A stretch of DNA of 64,000 nucleotides, taken from assembly GCF_000338295.1 (NCBI RefSeq), contig NZ_ANMO01000011.1:1-64000 (forward strand), read 5' to 3'. Both the position numbers and the translations under genes were made by a program. This document shows positions 43,758 to 54,769 of this stretch, piece after piece (positions within the stretch are counted from its first letter, which is position 1; each line of letters begins with the position of its first letter). This DNA comes from Rhodopirellula europaea 6C. GTDB lineage: Bacteria; Planctomycetota; Planctomycetia; Pirellulales; Pirellulaceae. A model generated the notes under the pieces. It was not told where the DNA came from and made no database searches. It worked only from the letters and a program-made list of their open reading frames with translations.

Positions 43758-46255
43758 TGGACTTCCTCCTCAGTGGGGACATTCGATTCGGACTCTGTCT
43801 CGGTCTGTGCTTTGGTTTGCAAACGCTGCCAGATGAGCTGGCCCTCGGTTTCCCAGGGTTCAAACCAACTGACCGCCGGATACCCATAGAACCGACGAGG
43901 ATGCAGAGTGTTTTGCCCAGAGCTCGCATTGTCGCTGTAGGGCCCGGTTTCAAAGTCGCCACCTGGCCGCCCCACCAACTCATGCAGCGCCCGGAACTCA
44001 GGTTCTAGATCACCGCCAGCCTTCTGTTTTTCCTGGATTTGCAAGCACCGATCCACCACTGCGCCGAATCCCTTTTGCATGATGCTCGCTCGCCAATTCA
44101 GCGGAACACGAGCAAACCAATCGTCGTTCGCACTCACGCCATACCACTGGCTGTGTTCCGACAATTCGAGATCCACGTGCCAGCTCACCAGCAACGCCCG
44201 CCGGCGAGCCGATTGTCGGTCGTCAAACGCTGCGACTTGTTCCGCCGCCCGCCGAAAGAACGGCTCCGACTGAAGCGGCTGCATGGCTTTGTCAGATAGA
44301 TTGTTGACAAGCCACTCTTCCACATAGTCAGCCATCTCTTGGTCGAACCAGCGAACGCTCAGTCGCAACCGTCGGGCGGCCGTGGTCAATCGATCAATAA
44401 AAGCGGCCAACTCCTCTTTTGAAGTCTCACTCGGATTCTGCTTCCACCGCAGCTTGGTGAATGAAGCCATCTCCAGGCTGTTTTGAATGATCCAGGTGTC
44501 GGCCCTTAGCGGTGTGTCGTCTTGATTACCGATCACCATCCAGGTGTCCGGCGAGGCATAATTTCGCTGATGAAATCGTTGCACCGCGGTTTCGCCATCC
44601 ACTTCTCCTAGCCTGTTTGAGAAGTCGTCACGAAGATCAAGATCGCCCATCCGCATCGAGGCAAAGTTCATCGAACTCGCTTTGCTGAGCCTTCTTGCTT
44701 CTGGCAACAGTTCCGCGACGCGTTCTTTGGGCATCCGCGGGAACTGTGATTTCGCGATCCAAACGGGAAGGCTTGGCAAGAGTGAAAACAGCAAGCCAGC
44801 GACCACCATCGTCGACCAGTACTTCCAACCGCGTCTTCCATCCATGAAGTCATGCATCGTCCACCACGTCGCAGCGAACGGAAGCACGGCAATGAGCAGC
44901 AACCATCCCAGTCGAACCCCGTTGCCCACGCCCGCGTTGATCAGCATCGCCAATGCGACCAGCGAGAGCACCGGAGCCAAGAAAGCAGACGCGGCAAGCA
45001 TCGGTACCAATTGGCTGGTCCACTGAGACACGCCATACACGACCGCGAACACAGCCAAAATCGTCAGCAGGGAAACCTCCGGCACAGCGGGTCGATCGTA
45101 TGCATCCGGACTGAGTGGTGTTCCCAGGATGGCCTGAACCACAAGGATCAACAAAGAAATCCCGCATAGCAGACTGACGCCAAACCAGTGACGGCCAACC
45201 CACGCTCGATGAGGCGACACGCCGCGATCGGCCAGAAACTTCAATCGCCCGGAGGAACCGTCTCCCGTGAATACCGCAACGCCCAACCAAGACACGGCCA
45301 GCAGCGACAGTCCGATCGAAACTTGGATCGCCACCATCAACCAGCTTGAAATTTGCCCCAGGTGATTGGTCAGCACCAACCAAGCCAAAGCACCGGCAAG
45401 TAGAGGAACGCTCAAGCCAATCGACATCCAACGCGAACTGTGAATGGTCTGCCAAACCAACGAAGTCAACGAATTTCGAAACGGCAACTCGCTTGGTGCC
45501 GAAGTCTCCGGTGGACGCCAGGCATCGGCAGAATGCAACCCGTCACGGCCGAGCAATCGTTCCGGTTCATCGGCCTGCAGCTCTCTCCGGCCAGCTCGAT
45601 ACGCAAACCATCCCGCGATGGGAATCGCCAAAGCCGTCACGATTCCCATCACCCAAGTCTTCTGAGTCACATCCGCGTATTGCGAGCTCCCGATAAAAGG
45701 CATCGCATGCCAAATTTCCACCACGAGAAAGGGCAGCAACGCCAGTGGAATGATCCAGACCAGGGCGGGAAAGGCATTCTTGTTTCGCCATGCGGTGTAA
45801 AACCCACAGAGCAAGACGTAGATGGAATGCAGAAACCAAAAGGCGGGGTGAATCTGCTTCAATTCAGCCAGCGGTCCACCGTTGCCACCATCCAATCCGG
45901 CCAAGATTCCGAGCAGCCAACATCCGAGCCACATCAGCATCAAACCAGCAAACGCGACGACAAATTTTGTCATCACGATCGGACGTATAGGAATCGGAAG
46001 CGACGCCAGCCAGTTCAACGAACGAGTTTCCTTTTCATGGCTGATCAGGATCGCCCCCGCACCGGCCGCGAATAACGCTGGCATGATCAGCGGAACAATG
46101 TCCCCGGTGGCTTGCAGCGTCACATTCAATTGCCGCGAAGTGGCTGCCCACACGATGAACAATAAGGCCGAGACTCCTAACAACATCCCGATCAGCGGGA
46201 TGACCTGCTTGGCCTCTTTCCACAGCAGGCCCTGCCATAGACGAGTTTCGTTCAT
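43754..46255 (-). CDS. ABC-2-type transporter permease with large C-terminal soluble domain
   Basis: The 833-residue protein has about twelve hydrophobic segments in its first 500 residues, beginning after a cytosolic stretch MNETRLWQGLLWKEAKQVIP, a usual opening of ABC-2 permeases. The pattern of HEKETRSLNWLASLPIP is also typical. After WIAKSQFPRM the last 330 residues are soluble. The gene overlaps the ATPase gene by 4 nt upstream (ATGA) and the 466-residue gene by 4 nt downstream. The substrate is unknown; the YtrA-type regulator suggests stress or cell-envelope linked control. Confidence 0.85.
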   Translation of the reverse strand: MNETRLWQGLLWKEAKQVIPLIGMLLGVSALLFIVWAATSRQLNVTLQATGDIVPLIMPALFAAGAGAILISHEKETRSLNWLASLPIPIRPIVMTKFVVAFAGLMLMWLGCWLLGILAGLDGGNGGPLAELKQIHPAFWFLHSIYVLLCGFYTAWRNKNAFPALVWIIPLALLPFLVVEIWHAMPFIGSSQYADVTQKTWVMGIVTALAIPIAGWFAYRAGRRELQADEPERLLGRDGLHSADAWRPPETSAPSELPFRNSLTSLVWQTIHSSRWMSIGLSVPLLAGALAWLVLTNHLGQISSWLMVAIQVSIGLSLLAVSWLGVAVFTGDGSSGRLKFLADRGVSPHRAWVGRHWFGVSLLCGISLLILVVQAILGTPLSPDAYDRPAVPEVSLLTILAVFAVVYGVSQWTSQLVPMLAASAFLAPVLSLVALAMLINAGVGNGVRLGWLLLIAVLPFAATWWTMHDFMDGRRGWKYWSTMVVAGLLFSLLPSLPVWIAKSQFPRMPKERVAELLPEARRLSKASSMNFASMRMGDLDLRDDFSNRLGEVDGETAVQRFHQRNYASPDTWMVIGNQDDTPLRADTWIIQNSLEMASFTKLRWKQNPSETSKEELAAFIDRLTTAARRLRLSVRWFDQEMADYVEEWLVNNLSDKAMQPLQSEPFFRRAAEQVAAFDDRQSARRRALLVSWHVDLELSEHSQWYGVSANDDWFARVPLNWRASIMQKGFGAVVDRCLQIQEKQKAGGDLEPEFRALHELVGRPGGDFETGPYSDNASSGQNTLHPRRFYGYPAVSWFEPWETEGQLIWQRLQTKAQTETESESNVPTEEEVQ

Positions 46256-47259
46256 GACTGTTCTCCCGAGGTGACAACTTCGGATTCACGTCCGCCGTCG
46301 CCGGTGGATGGCTTCGGCGACTCGGACGGTCCGCGAGACATTTCAGGCGGCGGTCCGGGCGGGCCAGCGAAACCTTTTCGCGTGTGGGCGATGAAGATTT
46401 CCTCCAACGTCATCGTTCGATCTCGCACGGCGACCACGCCCGAGGCGGACTCGATGAACGAAATCATCGACGGGTCAAAATTGCGGACCAGAAATCGCCG
46501 CTGTCGACCTTGGTTCTCTTCCAACAATGTTTCGGCTGGTTCGGGCAGCGTGGGGACTTGGACCAGCGGATCGTCCAGTGAGACGGTCAGCTCCGTCATC
46601 GAGCCTTTCAAATCGTTGAGCGGTTCGCAGGCTTGCAGTTTGCCGTTGTGCAAAATTCCGATCGTGTCGGCGACCCTTTCAACTTCGTTGATTTGATGAC
46701 TGGAAAGGAACACGGTTCGCCCAGAGGCGGCCCTGCCAATCATGCTTTCAAGAAACTCGCGACGAACCATTGGGTCCAAGCCGGACGTTGGTTCGTCCAG
46801 GATCAAAAGTTCGGGATCGTGCGCCAGAGCCAATGACAACGCGATCTTGGCACGCTGGCCTTTGCTGAGCACTCGGATCTTACGATCTTCGGGGATCTCA
46901 TACTTCGCGACCGATTCACGGTACGCGTCATAGAAGCCATCGGGATAAAACGAAGCCGTGAACCAGCCGATTTGGCCAACGGTCATCCAGTCGTACAGCG
47001 CGGGATTGTCAGAGACGTAGCCGACCCGCCGACGAACCTCCAAGGGCTGTTTCAGCGGATCGAAATCGCAGACGCAGGCGGATCCAGACGTCGGTTTCTG
47101 GAACCCGGTGAGGATTCGGATCAGGGTTGTTTTGCCGGCTCCGTTTTCACCCAGCAAGGCGAACACGGTCCCGGGCTGGATGGTCAGATCCACGCCCAGC
47201 AAGGCGTCGCAGCCTCGAAAACGCATGGTCAGTTGATCGGTCGAGATGACGGGGTTCAT
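46252..47259 (-). CDS. ABC transporter ATP-binding protein
   Basis: I start it at ATG 47259 (MNPVISTDQLTMRFRG), with AGGA about 8 nt upstream; an ATG at 47337, 7 nt after the GntR stop, is an alternative. The 335-residue product has Walker A GENGAGKTT, the Q-loop region GYVSDNPALYDWM, the signature LSKGQRAKIALSLALAHDP, Walker B LLILDEPTSGLDP and switch His in FLSSHQINEVERV. It is most like the YtrB/CcmA-type exporters paired with ABC-2 permeases. A C-terminal extension of about 90 residues ends in a Pro/Gly-rich segment (GPPGPPPEMSRGPSE) that may be disordered. It couples ATP hydrolysis to the permease encoded downstream. Confidence 0.92.
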   Translation of the reverse strand: MNPVISTDQLTMRFRGCDALLGVDLTIQPGTVFALLGENGAGKTTLIRILTGFQKPTSGSACVCDFDPLKQPLEVRRRVGYVSDNPALYDWMTVGQIGWFTASFYPDGFYDAYRESVAKYEIPEDRKIRVLSKGQRAKIALSLALAHDPELLILDEPTSGLDPMVRREFLESMIGRAASGRTVFLSSHQINEVERVADTIGILHNGKLQACEPLNDLKGSMTELTVSLDDPLVQVPTLPEPAETLLEENQGRQRRFLVRNFDPSMISFIESASGVVAVRDRTMTLEEIFIAHTRKGFAGPPGPPPEMSRGPSESPKPSTGDGGRESEVVTSGEQS

Positions 47260-47344
47260 GATGACGATCCTGCTTCGATGAGATGGGTTCAGTGTGCGTC
47301 GAATCAAACGCGGCCGAGGCATCTTGCTCGCCCGCATGGCAAGC

Positions 47345-47752
47345 TCATTGCAATTCGGCAATCGCTTCGATGGTTCCGTCGAGAGTCCGAAGTTGCTCAT
47401 CGACGAGCTTGCGGACCTCTTTGGCTGACAGCCCCGCTTGCAGAGCTTCGGTCAATACCGCGGATAGGCGTTCCGCAAGGAGCGACTGCCGCTGTTTGCG
47501 ACAACGCTCGACGGCGCCTTTGCAGACCACAACCCCGCGTCCGCGAAGCGTTTCAATCACGCCCTCGGATTGCAGGTCCTGGAACGCCCGAGCCACGGTG
47601 TTTGGGTTGACCGCCAATTGCTGGCTAAGCTGCCGAACGCTGGGAAGAAGCTGCCCCGGACGCAGTGTTTGCTCCGCGACAGCGAATTTCACTTGGCGAA
47701 CGATCTGGGAATAGATCGCCACGCCATTGGAAGGGTCGACTGTAAAAAACAT
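47345..47752 (-). CDS. GntR-family (YtrA-type) transcriptional regulator
   Basis: The 135-residue protein starts at ATG 47752 (MFFTVDPSNGVAIYSQI); an upstream TTG is less likely. The winged-helix part is typical: IYSQIVRQVKFAVAEQTLRPG, LLPSVRQLSQQLAVNPNTVARAFQDL and EGVIETLRGRGVVV. The short C-terminal helical domain places it in the YtrA subfamily, whose genes normally head ABC transporter operons and repress them. Here the ABC ATPase, permease and a third gene follow directly. An inverted repeat lies 32 nt upstream of the start. Confidence 0.9.
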   Translation of the reverse strand: MFFTVDPSNGVAIYSQIVRQVKFAVAEQTLRPGQLLPSVRQLSQQLAVNPNTVARAFQDLQSEGVIETLRGRGVVVCKGAVERCRKQRQSLLAERLSAVLTEALQAGLSAKEVRKLVDEQLRTLDGTIEAIAELQ

Positions 47753-47772
47753 ATTCGCACCGATGCCCAAAC

Positions 47773-47798
47773 CTGGTTAACTGGTGTACTGGTTACAC
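47773..47798 (-). promoter_or_regulatory. Probable GntR/YtrA operator
   Basis: GTGTA (47784-47788) and TACAC (47794-47798) are inverted repeats separated by CTGGT. CTGGTTA occurs twice, at 47773-47779 and 47789-47795, a 16-bp spacing. They sit 20-46 nt before the regulator's ATG, where an autorepressing YtrA-type protein would bind. The assignment is by position and symmetry only. Confidence 0.5.
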
Positions 47799-47872
47799 GG
47801 TACAGCGGTCACAAGAGAGAGTCAAGCGAATTTGCAAAAGAAGTTTTGGTAGGCCGAGATGCGTACGCTGCC

Positions 47873-47893
47873 GTAGGCCAGGTTGTACCTGGC
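47873..47893 (+). repeat. GTAG-headed palindrome (CCAGGT type)
   Basis: GTAG is followed directly by GCCAGGT-TGT-ACCTGGC (47877-47893), a perfect 7-bp stem, then GATCAAGCCGATGC. The hairpin and some 35 nt after it, to about 47928, recur almost identically at 52014, so the repeat unit is longer than the hairpin. Confidence 0.75.
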
Positions 47894-47945
47894 GATCAAG
47901 CCGATGCTTTGGAACAAAGCGAGGCGACCACGAGACGTCACCAGA

Positions 47946-47971
47946 GTAGAACGATTGACCCCCAATCGTTC
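47946..47971 (+). repeat. GTAG-headed palindrome (GAACGATTG type)
   Basis: GTAG (47946-47949) overlaps the stem GAACGATTG (47949-47957), loop ACCCC, CAATCGTTC (47963-47971), a perfect 9-bp stem. Compared with the element at 42205, both arms carry matching changes. Confidence 0.75.
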
Positions 47972-48064
47972 CGTCATGACGCATGACTTCGCGGGACCAC
48001 ATCCAATGTCAAAGATTTACCGCGTTCGCTTTGCGCGGCTCGAAGCTTTCGTCCCTGGCACGCA

Positions 48065-48088
48065 AACAGTTGGGGACAACTGTTCTAC
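48065..48088 (-). repeat. GTAG-headed palindrome (AACAGTTG type)
   Basis: AACAGTTG-GGGA-CAACTGTT (48065-48084) is headed on the minus strand by GTAG (48085-48088). It faces the element at 47946 in the opposite orientation, the same arrangement as the 42205/42322 pair. Confidence 0.75.
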
Positions 48089-48146
48089 TCTGTTGCTTTG
48101 CAGAAAAACGCAGGACGTTGCCCGTGTCTTCGGTCGGGAATTTGTT

Positions 48147-48295
48147 GACGCAGAGACGCCAGGACGCGGAGACGCAGGGGCCTACCGAGAAGTTCGAGTG
48201 GGACCTGCGGGAGTGCGTGGCTTCGAAGGTCGGCAGGAGGATGCCAAAAACCGGGAGAACCTCTCTGCGCCCCCGCGTCTCTCCGCCTCTGTGTC
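48147..48295. repeat. MITE-like element with 35-bp imperfect terminal inverted repeats
   Basis: The left arm (48147-48181), beginning GACGCAGAGACGCC, and the right arm (48261-48295), ending CCTCTGTGTC, are imperfect inverted complements built on the theme GACGCAGAG / GACGCGG. About 80 nt separate them. The whole could fold into a long hairpin and resembles non-autonomous inverted-repeat elements. No coding capacity or clear target-site duplication is visible. Confidence 0.55.
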
Positions 48296-48381
48296 AAAAG
48301 GGGAACGCATCCGCACTGAGCGTTGAATCAGGTGAGTCCGAATTCTGGCGAATCCGGCTACACCGCCCCCGAAACAGCACC

Positions 48382-49035
48382 TTATCCTTGCGTCAAAACC
48401 ATGATGCGAATGGGATGCTCTGGATCATCATCCATCTCCACCGTGTGCTCGGTGTAATCCCATGGCTTGTCCTTCACCCACTGAGAAAACTCGGTCGCGA
48501 TCAATCGTTGAGGGTCACTCAAGATCAATTGCCCATCCTCGGTCAAATGTTCGGCGGCGGACTGCAACAACTCCGGCCACAGCGTTCTCAGGTAGGTGAC
48601 ATCGCTGCCCAGGATGAACGGAAACTTCTTCGGTGCCAGCGAATCCTCTCCCAACCGGAAGACCCGGACGTCAGCGTGCAAACCCAATCGAGACAAACTG
48701 AGTCGCACCAATTGCAACGGGTCCTCGACGCCATCAGTCAGCGTCACACGAGCCCCGCGCAGCAAGGCCGCGATCCCAGCATGCCCGGTCCCGCAGCCAA
48801 CTTCCAACACGTCTTGGTTGTGAATGGGAACTCGATCCAAAAAACGATCGAGCCCCGACGCCGCCCGCCAAGTCGTCGCCCAAAAGGGATCGATCACGCC
48901 CTCTTCACCAGCGTCTTGTCGCTCGCAAGCCTCGATCAACATCGCGTCGGGATCGGAAGCCACCGCCAAAGGTCGTTCCTGGCCGGCGATCAAGGTGTCT
49001 TCCCAGTGCCAAGCGAATGAAAGTGAATCGGCCAT
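48382..49035 (-). CDS. SAM-dependent methyltransferase (METTL21/ETFB-KMT-like)
   Basis: I start at ATG 49035 (MADSLSFAWHWEDTLIAG), because the upstream TTG/GTG-type extension would run into a repeat region. The 217-residue product has a seven-beta-strand methyltransferase fold: PFWATTWRAASGL, motif I VLEVGCGTGHAGIAALLRGARVTLTDG, and the acidic-Tyr motif GSDVTYLRTLWPELL. This resembles the METTL21/ETFB lysine and nicotinamide N-methyltransferase group (motif Dx(T/V)Y in place of NPPY), so a protein side chain is one possible substrate. The true target is unknown. It lies downstream of hemB on the same strand. Confidence 0.8.
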   Translation of the reverse strand: MADSLSFAWHWEDTLIAGQERPLAVASDPDAMLIEACERQDAGEEGVIDPFWATTWRAASGLDRFLDRVPIHNQDVLEVGCGTGHAGIAALLRGARVTLTDGVEDPLQLVRLSLSRLGLHADVRVFRLGEDSLAPKKFPFILGSDVTYLRTLWPELLQSAAEHLTEDGQLILSDPQRLIATEFSQWVKDKPWDYTEHTVEMDDDPEHPIRIMVLTQG

Positions 49036-49087
49036 GCTGAATTGTGTTTGCGAAAGATCGAATAAAGAAAGAAGCGGTTTATCGCCC

Positions 49088-49182
49088 GTACGATGGTCTT
49101 CCAAGACCGTCGCGTTCAACTTGGATGGTCTTGGAAGATCGACTTGCGGAATTTGCAGGACGGTCTTGGAAGACCATCCTAC
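49088..49182. repeat. Cluster of three GGTCTT palindromes (REP-like)
   Basis: GGTCTT-CC-AAGACC (49095-49108) is preceded by GTAC (49088-49091). Its inverted copy GGTCTT-GG-AAGACC (49162-49175) is headed on the minus strand by GTAG (49179-49182). A degenerate third copy lies at 49127-49140. They occupy the gap between hemB and the methyltransferase gene. Confidence 0.7.
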
Positions 49183-49203
49183 GGGGGAAGTTGTTGAGCA
49201 AGA

Positions 49204-50277
<1,074 letters not shown>

Positions 50278-50432
50278 TCACTGGTCCGCTGCGAGATGTT
50301 TCCATTTTGCGTCACAGATCGTGCCAAGCCTACCCGACCGATCTGCTAAACTAATCCCCCGCTCAATCACGTCCGGAAAGGGACGTTTTTCGAATTTCAC
50401 CTAGCTCCACCCACCCCACAGATTCAACGCCG

Positions 50433-51977
<1,545 letters not shown>

Positions 51978-52013
51978 TCACAGTTTGCATCACGCAGAAT
52001 CGACACAGCATCG

Positions 52014-52034
52014 GTAGGCCAGGTTGTACCTGGC
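52014..52034 (+). repeat. GTAG-headed palindrome (CCAGGT type)
   Basis: GTAG (52014-52017), then GCCAGGT-TGT-ACCTGGC and GATCAAGCC, matching the element at 47873 across the hairpin and about 35 nt beyond. It lies just after the ThuA-DUF1080 stop. Confidence 0.75.
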
Positions 52035-52114
52035 GATCAAGCCGATGCTTTGGAACAAAGCGAGGCGACACCCCGTCCCCTCACAAGCCCATCAATCACC
52101 GGCCTTCTATGATC

Positions 52115-52135
52115 GTCAGGTAGGACCTGACCTAC
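52115..52135 (-). repeat. GTAG-headed palindrome (TCAGGT type)
   Basis: On the minus strand GTAG (52132-52135) leads GTCAGGT-CCT-ACCTGAC and GATC. Compared with the element at 52014, the stem carries paired changes (GCCAGGT to GTCAGGT with ACCTGGC to ACCTGAC). The two form an inverted pair between convergent genes, about 80 nt apart. Confidence 0.75.
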
Positions 52136-52139
52136 GCAA

Positions 52140-52613
52140 TCAAGGTCGCGGGCGGCAGGCGAGGTGCAAGAACACGGCGGTGGCGACGATCACGGCATGG
52201 AACGCCGACAGCGACGTCAGGTAAATACGGCCTATCTGGATGGACTGGTTGAGGTAACCGTAGCCCAGCAACGTGAACATCGTGGAGAACAATGCAGTGA
52301 GCACGATGAATGGCACCAAGAGGCGGTAGGCCGTCAGCCATCGGCTCACACGGGAAGGCACCAACCACGCCCCCAACAACGCCAAGGCGATTCCGAAGGT
52401 CACCGGGATCGTGAACTCACGCAGCAAGAAAGTTATGTCGGAAACCCAGAGGGTTCCCGATCGAACATGCCAACTCACGGACAAGTAGACCGGGGTGATG
52501 ATCGACACCCCAACTCCGACCGACAGTGCATGCATGTACGTCAGGGGCGTGCGAACGACATCCACCTGATAGCGATCTTCAATCAGCGACTGATTCTCAT
52601 ATGGATTCGTCAT
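52140..52613 (-). CDS. Hypothetical multi-pass membrane protein
   Basis: From ATG 52613 (MTNPYENQSLIEDRYQ) the 157-residue product has four hydrophobic helices. No motif is recognised. It follows the neighbouring 52638-53120 gene by 24 nt on the same strand, so they probably form a small membrane operon. Its stop lies within 5 nt of a GTAG hairpin, which may end the transcript. Confidence 0.65.
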   Translation of the reverse strand: MTNPYENQSLIEDRYQVDVVRTPLTYMHALSVGVGVSIITPVYLSVSWHVRSGTLWVSDITFLLREFTIPVTFGIALALLGAWLVPSRVSRWLTAYRLLVPFIVLTALFSTMFTLLGYGYLNQSIQIGRIYLTSLSAFHAVIVATAVFLHLACRPRP

Positions 52614-52637
52614 GGCTCCACTGAGCGTTCGCAAACA

Positions 52638-53120
52638 TCACTTTTCCCAACGGTACCCTCGTGAAAGGACCTGCCCGTTCCGCCCGTAGGTCGGCTCATC
52701 CCAAACCTTTCGATAGCCCGAGCGTTCCATGCGATGTGCCACCGACCATTCACGAAACTTCCGAGACGTTTTTCTCAGGGTTTGCACGGACATCAGAACC
52801 AACACACATGCAATCAAACAGCCCGTCGCGAAAACGAACCCGGGCCTGGACTTCACGTCCAATTGCGTTTCAACCTGCTTCGCGGTCACCCCGTAGAGAA
52901 ACAACATCGCTGCGATGGCGAAGTAAACAACCGTCGCGATCACCGGATGAACGACCGCAAAGTCAAACGACGCCACCACGATCGGCAAAGCAATCAGCGT
53001 GGCGAGACTGAAGCGAAACAAGCGATTCTCCGAAAAGAGCCTACCATGATTGCCATGACTCAGGACTGACAATTCAAAACCATCCCGACACCATCCCCCG
53101 AATGACGCCCTTCGCTGCAA
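52638..53120 (-). CDS. Hypothetical membrane protein
   Basis: The 160-residue frame has about three hydrophobic helices (residues 37-57, 58-76, 95-110) and a basic C-terminal tail. The first 30 residues look atypical, so the true start may be a non-ATG codon further in. No family is recognised. It is divergent from the PEP-CTERM metalloprotease gene. Confidence 0.55.
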   Translation of the reverse strand: MQRRASFGGWCRDGFELSVLSHGNHGRLFSENRLFRFSLATLIALPIVVASFDFAVVHPVIATVVYFAIAAMLFLYGVTAKQVETQLDVKSRPGFVFATGCLIACVLVLMSVQTLRKTSRKFREWSVAHRMERSGYRKVWDEPTYGRNGQVLSRGYRWEK

Positions 53121-53253
53121 TATGCACCCGGCTCATTCTTCCCAATTCATTGTTTTCAAAACGTCGTGCGGCTAAGGTTGCTGAGTGCATTTCGAGCAAG
53201 CGGTGCATACAACTCGCACTGCTATTCTAAACATTCAGTCAGTGGCCAGGTGG

Positions 53254-54255
53254 ATGCAGCAGATCTACACCCAGAACAGCTTCTCTCTTCGATGCATTGC
53301 AGGTGCTACTTTCGTATTTTGCCTGGTAATTGGACAATCGTCTTTCGCAGCAATTACCTGGAACCTCACCTACGAAGACATCAGCAATGACTCGGGTGTT
53401 GGCTTTGATGACAGCTCTACCGGTGCCGCCCGTCGTTCAGTTTTTGAATCAGCACTGAGCTACGTATCCGATGTATTGAATGAATCTGGAACGGTCAATC
53501 TGACCATCCGTGAGTCGCTGACATCTGGCACCGGTTCTCTCGCATCGGCAGGCTCCTCATATTTCTTTGGCGGTGGATTTCAGCAGGGGATCGTCCAGCA
53601 GAACATTCTGAATGTCGGGCCCGGAACCTCGATCACAGGATCGCATGGCTCAGCACGTTTTGATTTTGGGTATTCATGGAATGAATCACTGGCGGCGCCC
53701 GATGCTGGCGAATTTGACCTGTTTAGCGTTTCGCTTCATGAAATCAGTCACGCAATCGGTTTTGCAAGCCTGATGAACTCGGACGGAACTAGCCCGATTG
53801 GCGTATCAGATTCAACAAGCAATACCTACTCCACCTACGATCAATTTCTGCGACTTGACGACGGTACTGAACTCTTCAACGCATCCGGTGAATTCATCGG
53901 AACTCCCGCGGACCTCACTTCTAACTCAGTGGTTTTTGATGGCGTGAATGCCTCTGTCGCCAATGCAGCCTCCGTCGTCGACATCTATTCCCCAGCGACA
54001 TTCAATGATGGCTCAAGTATTTCGCACATTTTAGACTCGAACAGCGTGATGCAGTTCAGCATCGCCCCCCAGGTTACGCGACGTACCTACTCAGAAATCG
54101 AGATTGGGATTTTGCAGGACATCGGTTACGCAAACGCGAGCGCGACCGCGGTACCTGAACCTACATCACTTGTTTTGGTCCTCGCCTCACTATTTTGTGT
54201 GCTTGCCTGGCGACGGTCCAACCGCAGCTTTCCTCTGGCCAAAACTGCAGCCTGA
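53254..54255 (+). CDS. PEP-CTERM protein with zinc-metalloprotease motif
   Basis: I start at ATG 53254 (MQQIYTQNSFSLRC), which has AGGTGG immediately upstream and puts a signal peptide at the N-terminus (to about residue 32, SSFA); a GTG at 53185 is an alternative. The 333-residue protein contains the zinc site HEISHAIGF at about residue 162. It ends with VPEPTS, a hydrophobic stretch and RRSNR, a PEP-CTERM sorting signal. The HExxHxxGF motif resembles metzincin-like proteases, but the usual third His three residues after the Gly is Ser here, so another ligand must serve. The protein would be exported and processed by an exosortase. The substrate is unknown. Confidence 0.82.
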   Translation: MQQIYTQNSFSLRCIAGATFVFCLVIGQSSFAAITWNLTYEDISNDSGVGFDDSSTGAARRSVFESALSYVSDVLNESGTVNLTIRESLTSGTGSLASAGSSYFFGGGFQQGIVQQNILNVGPGTSITGSHGSARFDFGYSWNESLAAPDAGEFDLFSVSLHEISHAIGFASLMNSDGTSPIGVSDSTSNTYSTYDQFLRLDDGTELFNASGEFIGTPADLTSNSVVFDGVNASVANAASVVDIYSPATFNDGSSISHILDSNSVMQFSIAPQVTRRTYSEIEIGILQDIGYANASATAVPEPTSLVLVLASLFCVLAWRRSNRSFPLAKTAA

Positions 54256-54281
54256 ACCGTTCATTGCCCGCTATCCGACGC

Positions 54282-54677
54282 TCACCCCGCCTGCTGGCGA
54301 CGCTCCAACTCCTGCAGCACCGCGATTCGTTGGTCGGCTTGTCGAATGAGGTTTTGAACGACCGCGATGCGGGTATCCAGGTCGCCGGTCAATTCGCGTT
54401 GCAAGTCGAACATCGCGACCTGCCAACGCTGGGTCTCTATCGGAGCGTCGCTGAGCGGAAGAGCTGTTTTGACCTCTGAATCCAAACGCCGCTGAGTTTC
54501 GCGGCTTTCGCCCCGTTGCTGAATGGCCTTCTTCTTTCGCGAAATCGTCATTCGCGCCAAAACCCAACCCAACAGCAAAAATCCTGCGACCAACCACAAC
54601 GTCCCTCGGTCAAACGAAATCGCTTCGAGAGCGTCTTCGGCGAGCAAACGCGGCACTGAAAGTGGGTGGCGGATCAT
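54282..54677 (-). CDS. Small single-pass membrane protein
   Basis: From ATG 54677 (MIRHPLSVPRLLAEDA) the 131-residue product has one transmembrane helix (about 26-44, LWLVAGFLLLGWVLA) and a charged, helical C-terminal half that looks like a coiled coil (LQRELTGDLDTRIAVVQNLIRQADQRIAVLQELERR). Function unknown. It converges with the metalloprotease gene, 26 nt away, and is divergent from the phosphopantetheinyl transferase gene. Confidence 0.65.
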   Translation of the reverse strand: MIRHPLSVPRLLAEDALEAISFDRGTLWLVAGFLLLGWVLARMTISRKKKAIQQRGESRETQRRLDSEVKTALPLSDAPIETQRWQVAMFDLQRELTGDLDTRIAVVQNLIRQADQRIAVLQELERRQQAG

Positions 54678-54769
54678 ATTGTTCTCATCGTGTGATCGCC
54701 GCACTTGCGAACAACGATTCTGCAGATCCCCGTCAGCGTGATTGACGGGTGGGCCCAGTTTTGTCGATC

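Larger units (their letters stand above)
47799..48381. other. Repeat-filled intergenic region
   Basis: I support no gene in this stretch. It contains three GTAG-headed hairpins (47873, 47946, 48065) and one large inverted-repeat element (48147-48295). A long plus-strand open frame that runs from here to 49020 lies antisense to the methyltransferase gene and is judged spurious. Confidence 0.6.

Noticed and set aside
47983-49020. 345-codon plus-strand open frame
   Set aside because: It crosses a repeat region and then runs antisense to a methyltransferase with clear motifs; the translation shows no domain.
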